A stretch of DNA of 44,291 bases from Marinoscillum sp. Lineage in GTDB: Bacteria > Bacteroidota > Bacteroidia > Cytophagales > Cyclobacteriaceae. The notes under the pieces are model-generated. The model saw nothing but the letters and a program-made list of their open reading frames with translations, searched no databases and was not told the origin of the DNA. The stretch's first letter is position 1, and the number at the start of each line of letters is the position of its first letter. The position numbers and the translations under genes were made by a program. Of this stretch, positions 40,711 through 44,291 are shown in pieces. The DNA is taken from the NCBI GenBank assembly GCA_024305105.1, contig JAMWZA010000032.1, positions 1 to 44,291 on the forward strand. The letters run 5' to 3'.

Positions 40711-40729
40711 AGTTCACGTAAAGTGAACT
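40711..40729 (-). promoter_or_regulatory. Probable autoregulatory operator of higBA
   Basis: AGTTCAC-GTAAA-GTGAACT is a perfect 7-bp inverted repeat with a 5-base spacer, placed 29-47 bases upstream of the higB start. HigA-type antitoxins bind such palindromes to repress their own operon. The assignment rests on symmetry and position. Confidence 0.7.
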
Positions 40730-41376
40730 TTATTTACCTGAATTAAATCTGATTTCTGTAACGAAATTAACATAATCACCATAACCATCAAGGGCATAAT
40801 ATTCGATGATGTATCGTTTTAACTTCAAAAGAAAACTTCTATTCTTAACCAACCAAGGTTGATTCCGCTTTACGGTAGATATCAGTGGATGACTCATCTG
40901 CCACTCTATTAGACAATGTGTCCTTGTCACTTATCTTTGAACTTATTGTCCAGGTCTATTGAACCATAGGTGCTAAGGATGTTATAACTAAAGCTGTGGA
41001 AGGTTCTGTTGGTTAGGTTGGATACCCATGGGTATTTTCGTTGAAACTGTCTTCTGTACTGATCCAGTTTCTCTTTGGATAGCTTCTTGTTTTCAAGAAT
41101 AGCCTGATACTCTCCATTTATTGAGTCTGCTTCTAGTATGAGACGGTCAATCATTTCATTGGCGGCATCTTTGGTAAATGTAACAGCCAAAATTTTGCTA
41201 GGTTTCACATTTTTTTCAAAAACGAGGCTTAGTATCTTACGAATGATGGTTGCTGTTTTTCCGGCACCTGCCCTGGCTAAAACAAGTACCCTCGAATTGT
41301 CTGTGAGTACCGCTTCAATTTGTTTGTCGTTGAGTCCATGGAGGATTTTATTGTTGGTTAAGTCTGACATACTCAT
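40730..41376 (-). pseudogene. Broken UvrD/Rep-family helicase
   Basis: The first 149 residues (ATG 41376 to TGA 40927) form the start of a superfamily 1 helicase: Q motif LNDKQIEAV, Walker A ARAGAGKTAT (K40), motif Ia ILAVTFTKDAANEM and TFHSFSYNIL. Family members exceed 600 residues, so most of it is missing. Past the stop, another frame reads ISDKDTLSNRVADESSTDIY and a third holds LKLKRYIIEYYALDGYGDYV and VNFVTEIRFNSGK. The last resembles the region following motif Ib in related UvrD proteins. The gene appears to carry two frame changes and a 3' deletion ending at 40730. It begins eight bases after the nucleoid-protein gene, in its operon. Confidence 0.7.
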
Positions 41377-41383
41377 AAAATGA

Positions 41384-42427
41384 TTAATCCTCTTGATCAT
41401 AATAGATCTTATAGAACTTCTTGCCCGAATCTGGATCAACACCTTTCTCAATTAGGTTTCGATTACCATGGATATAGATGTGAAAGTTCTTGTCCAGTTT
41501 TAAAACGCTTTTGAAGACTCTGGATTTCTTTTTCACAGCCTGATCTGATATTTCAAACGACCTAGGTGTTTCTAGATCATTTTCTTCCTGAAACTGAGTC
41601 TCAAACTGCTTAAATGAATCTATTAAATCCGGTCTCTTTAGGACGGTGTTCATGAATTGATCATGGTCAAATTCTTTGTTTTCCTTAAAAAAGTTCATTG
41701 ACTTATTAAGAATGTCAGCTTGGTCGGCACGATCAACTGTCGGATCTGACATCAATTGATTTTTCACAAAGTCTTTAGTAAGGGAAAGAAAATTATTGGT
41801 GAGAAAATAATCGTTTTGTGCTGGGCGTAAATTCAAAAAGTCATTCAACCAAAATTTAGCTTCTTCATTCTTATTTGTACCATTAACTAATTGCACTTTA
41901 TATCCTTTGTCTGACTCAGTGTTTAATACTAAGCATCCCTTATCAAGTTTTGTGAGATTAATCCCTTTGTCACTGATAAATTCAAATGACTGTGAAGTTG
42001 GCTCTACTTTCAAGTAAGTATCTCTAGTTTCCGATTTAAAAATTCCAAGTCCATCAACTAATTCGTCTTCAATAAGGATGTCCCTAAATCTGGCAATGTA
42101 TAATTCGCCCCCCTTCACTTTAGGATGTGTAGAAACCTCATAAAGGTGCTTGGCAATATCTTTTGAGCTTTGGGTAAGACTATTCACATTATTTAAAATC
42201 GTGCGTGAAAAATTAAATACCTCATTGTATTTAAGGTCGGTAGGATGAGTAAAGTTATAAAACTCAGATCCTTTGAATGGTGACAGGAAATAGGTTAGCA
42301 ATAAATCTCTAATGGAAGTATCTGGGTCAATATTTTGCTTGGAGAATGTAATGCCTTCATCACGTAATTTATTTCCGACTTTATGCACAATCAATTCATG
42401 CATGGAGCAGTTTGAAAAATCAATCAT
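41384..42427 (-). CDS. Nucleoid-associated protein, NdpA/YejK (37-kDa) family
   Basis: This 347-residue protein follows the layout of the NA37 family. The N-terminus reads MHELIVHKVGNKLRDEGITF, then RDLLLTYFLSPFKGSEFYNF. Downstream come the characteristic GGELYIARFRDILIEDELVDGLGIFKSE and EAKFWLNDFLNLRPAQNDYF segments. YejK of E. coli associates with the nucleoid; its mechanism is not settled. Stand-alone copies beside helicases occur in phage-defence-like clusters of Bacteroidota. The start overlaps the preceding small ORF as ATGA, and the UvrD-like gene begins eight bases beyond its stop, so all are one operon. The gene is intact. Confidence 0.8.
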   Translation of the reverse strand: MIDFSNCSMHELIVHKVGNKLRDEGITFSKQNIDPDTSIRDLLLTYFLSPFKGSEFYNFTHPTDLKYNEVFNFSRTILNNVNSLTQSSKDIAKHLYEVSTHPKVKGGELYIARFRDILIEDELVDGLGIFKSETRDTYLKVEPTSQSFEFISDKGINLTKLDKGCLVLNTESDKGYKVQLVNGTNKNEEAKFWLNDFLNLRPAQNDYFLTNNFLSLTKDFVKNQLMSDPTVDRADQADILNKSMNFFKENKEFDHDQFMNTVLKRPDLIDSFKQFETQFQEENDLETPRSFEISDQAVKKKSRVFKSVLKLDKNFHIYIHGNRNLIEKGVDPDSGKKFYKIYYDQED

Positions 42428-42621
42428 ATCAAGTTATAATTTTTTACTTTTTCCATTTTCAAACTCTCTATCTCCTCACGAACTTCTCGCTCAAGCTTTT
42501 GAAGATTCGATATTTTTTTTGCTTGATAATTTTTTATCAGGGTGAATTCTGAAATAAACTCTCCATCTCTAGTTTTACTGAAGATGGCATTTGAAAAACC
42601 ATACTTAACCTTACATTTCAA
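42424..42621 (-). CDS. Small ORF lacking an ATG, possibly the -1-frame end of the upstream gene
   Basis: From TTG at 42621 this frame encodes 65 residues starting LKCKVKYGFSNAIF and ending in a charged helix (LQKLEREVREEIESLKMEK). The frame stays open further upstream, through ILLLDSIVIEYSFSW, into the end of the large upstream gene, whose stop lies at 42671-42669. No ATG exists in the open part. A -1 slip on the run of six A residues (42686-42681) would fuse it to the large protein as a beta-rich tail. It may therefore be a C-terminal domain joined by frameshifting, or a broken or misread gene. Its stop overlaps the nucleoid-protein start, which suggests it is translated. Confidence 0.5.
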   Translation of the reverse strand: MKCKVKYGFSNAIFSKTRDGEFISEFTLIKNYQAKKISNLQKLEREVREEIESLKMEKVKNYNLI

Positions 42622-42668
42622 GCCTGATATGTTTAGCCAACTGAAACTATATTCAATAACAATCGAGT

Positions 42669-44291
42669 CTAAAAGAAGAATTTTTTGAATTCTATGTCAG
42701 AGAGTTCAGATAGACCTGCCAAATTTCTACCATTGAAATAGGTCACTAGATCATGTTCCTTTTTATCGCGAAGATTTTCAGGAATTTCTATCTCTTCATC
42801 ATATTTGAATTTAATGGAAGAAATATCCTGTTCTTCAAAGGTTTGAGAGGAAGAAATCTCAGAAAAACTAAGTAAAAAATTCACTCGTTCCTCGTTAGAC
42901 TGGAATTGTGAGAATTGGATTTTTATTGTTTCAGATTGAATGATCTCTTTCGAGACTAATGCTTCATCTATCCTCATAATTATCCTATTTGCAAGAATCT
43001 TGTCCGTTTTAGTTGATGTGTTGATAGTATTGACAATCATGTTATCAAATTCATCAATCTTCATTGAAATAATCACTTTTCCCCATGTTGTATTAAGAGA
43101 CAGTTGATTGGTAAGGTCTTTTGAAGATGTGATAATATTTAAAATAATTTCATTCTTATTATCCGAGTTCTGCTTGAATTTTAGGCTGCCAGAAATCTCT
43201 AAATCCAGATCTTTAAGAATTTCAGTCTTGTTGATTATAGGAAGTGATTTTGCCACTTCGTTTATTGTAGTAGGCTTTATTAATTTCTTATACTCTGGAA
43301 CGGATTTAAGAGGCTTATCCTTAACCTCAATCATACTTTTAAAATCCTCGATTTCTGAGGGACTGAAAAGTCTTGTACACATAATCTCAATTAATCTCTT
43401 GCGATTGGCACCTTTTATAAACACACCTCTTTTGGCAAGGAAAAATTTGATGTCCTTTGGCGTTACGGCTTCCGTATTGAGAAACGGCTTAAGAATATCA
43501 CCGTAAGGTAATTGGTTAGTAAATACATCATTAATCTTATTTGAACTTTTGGAAGTTGTTTTAGAGTTCAAATTCGTTTCATTCCTTAAGTTTTGAGGTA
43601 ACGGATACTCAGCTAAGATTTTGGAATTTAAGCTCTCATATTTTTCAACTCGAAGTTTTTCAGACAGTTCAGGGTTATTAAATTCAGAAATTATAGTTAA
43701 CACTTCATTCCTATATGCTGAATCAAAATCGGGAAAATATATAATGTACTCATTCCCAAAGCCGCTAGTAAGTTTTACGAGAAGCCAAATCACTTTTTTC
43801 AGATGTTCTGGATCATATGAGTCTTTACAAAATAACAGAACACTAATTCTATTCACATCCTCCTTAACTATTGGCAATATTCTAGAATTAAGGAACTCAG
43901 GAGGCATCTGCAAATCTCTTTGACCAATATTTTCTGGATTCATATTGGCTTCTGTAATTGGGTACAGAAACTTTAGTTTTAACCCTTCGCGATAATTATG
44001 GGCAGCTATTGAGGCTGACGCCAAAAAATTGATATGATTATTATCAAGGATAATATAGGATATGTGTTCATCGAGTTGTTTTTCCTTCATGAAATTAATC
44101 AACTCAACATTGGTCTCATGTTCGGTAACACTAGAACTAAACCAAAACAAAATGCAATAAACGCTCTTGTATTTTTCATCATACCGATTCATTATTTCTG
44201 GCAAATAATAGCCGTTAAATATCGAATTGAATTTGTCTATCTCTTCCTTTAGAGGCAATGATGAATCTTTTGAATACGTATCATCTAACCG
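42669..44291 (-). CDS. Large protein with a SAP-like segment, 5' end outside the window
   Basis: The frame is open to the right edge with no ATG in the last 33 bases (a TTG lies at 44258), so the start is probably beyond the window. At least 540 residues are visible. The first 200 form an alpha/beta pattern (YCILFWFSS, ISYIILDNN, ISVLLFCKD, EYIIYFPDF). Around residues 255-300 of the TTG-numbered protein, TPKDIKFFLAKRGVFIKGANR with KRLIEIMCTRLFSP resembles a SAP/HeH-type DNA-binding helix pair. A beta-rich C-terminal part follows. No catalytic motif is recognised. It is the first visible gene of the operon with the nucleoid protein and the UvrD remnant, which suggests a DNA-related, perhaps defensive, role. 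Confidence 0.7.
   Translation of the reverse strand, partial: RLDDTYSKDSSLPLKEEIDKFNSIFNGYYLPEIMNRYDEKYKSVYCILFWFSSSVTEHETNVELINFMKEKQLDEHISYIILDNNHINFLASASIAAHNYREGLKLKFLYPITEANMNPENIGQRDLQMPPEFLNSRILPIVKEDVNRISVLLFCKDSYDPEHLKKVIWLLVKLTSGFGNEYIIYFPDFDSAYRNEVLTIISEFNNPELSEKLRVEKYESLNSKILAEYPLPQNLRNETNLNSKTTSKSSNKINDVFTNQLPYGDILKPFLNTEAVTPKDIKFFLAKRGVFIKGANRKRLIEIMCTRLFSPSEIEDFKSMIEVKDKPLKSVPEYKKLIKPTTINEVAKSLPIINKTEILKDLDLEISGSLKFKQNSDNKNEIILNIITSSKDLTNQLSLNTTWGKVIISMKIDEFDNMIVNTINTSTKTDKILANRIIMRIDEALVSKEIIQSETIKIQFSQFQSNEERVNFLLSFSEISSSQTFEEQDISSIKFKYDEEIEIPENLRDKKEHDLVTYFNGRNLAGLSELSDIEFKKFFF

Overview
The window comes from a member of the Bacteroidota, most likely a marine Cytophagales-type bacterium. 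This is an inference from gene content: a SusC/SusD pair, type IX secretion C-terminal sorting domains, a DUF6377-type regulator, a PduO-type adenosyltransferase, a Bacteroidetes-type tyrosine integrase, AT-rich intergenic DNA and few Shine-Dalgarno sequences. No species can be named from the sequence alone.

Layout. (1) 1-11.4 kb is mostly core housekeeping. It holds a minus-strand run prfB > MFS transporter > lysoplasmalogenase-like protein (cut by the window edge), with prfB carrying the classic programmed +1 frameshift. Next come a DUF892 ferritin-like protein, a double-CBS protein, ilvE, an ABC ATPase overlapping a cob(I)alamin adenosyltransferase, an SDR enzyme and an alkyltransferase-like DNA repair protein whose active cysteine is replaced by alanine. 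An IS1634-family element at 8227-9875, flanked by 110-bp direct repeats, separates a sodium/solute symporter from a small downstream gene. (2) 11.5-14.5 kb carries clpS-recR (overlapping), a TPR sensor histidine kinase and a 58-codon membrane protein. (3) 15.0-30.8 kb is a polysaccharide utilisation locus (PUL): DUF6377 regulator, SusC, SusD, PKD lipoprotein, two GH30 enzymes and two GH5 enzymes. The GH5 proteins carry either CBM6 domains or a fascin-like beta-trefoil, plus a T9SS sorting domain. A GH30/GH5 mixture with CBM6 points to a beta-glucan such as laminarin or a beta-1,6-glucan, but the substrate is inferred. The outer-membrane SusCD pair would import oligosaccharides released by the exported enzymes, and the DUF6377 sensor would control the locus.

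(4) 30.8-33.0 kb is a short core stretch ending at tRNA-Ser(UGA), which has a degenerate copy of its 5' half just upstream. (5) From 33.0 kb to the right edge is accessory DNA. A tyrosine integrase sits directly behind the tRNA and is followed by a compact module: a small HTH-like protein on the opposite strand, a protein starting MARQKG, a DUF5675 protein with a hydrophobic tail, and a small membrane protein, closed by a strong terminator. Beyond it lie a frameshifted DUF6943-like gene, a membrane protein, about 870 bp of GC-richer non-coding DNA full of inverted repeats, an exported non-specific nuclease and a HigBA toxin-antitoxin pair with an apparent operator. The last part is a minus-strand operon: a large protein with a SAP-like segment, a small ORF in the -1 frame, a 37-kDa nucleoid-associated protein and a broken UvrD-like helicase. 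It looks like a partly decayed defence-type operon on an island integrated at the tRNA.

The best candidates for something undescribed are the integrase-linked MARQKG/DUF5675/membrane-protein module and the SAP-like/nucleoid-protein/UvrD operon. The long direct repeats around the IS element are a clear example of an unusual but known family trait. All family names come from sequence patterns read by eye; no database search was run.
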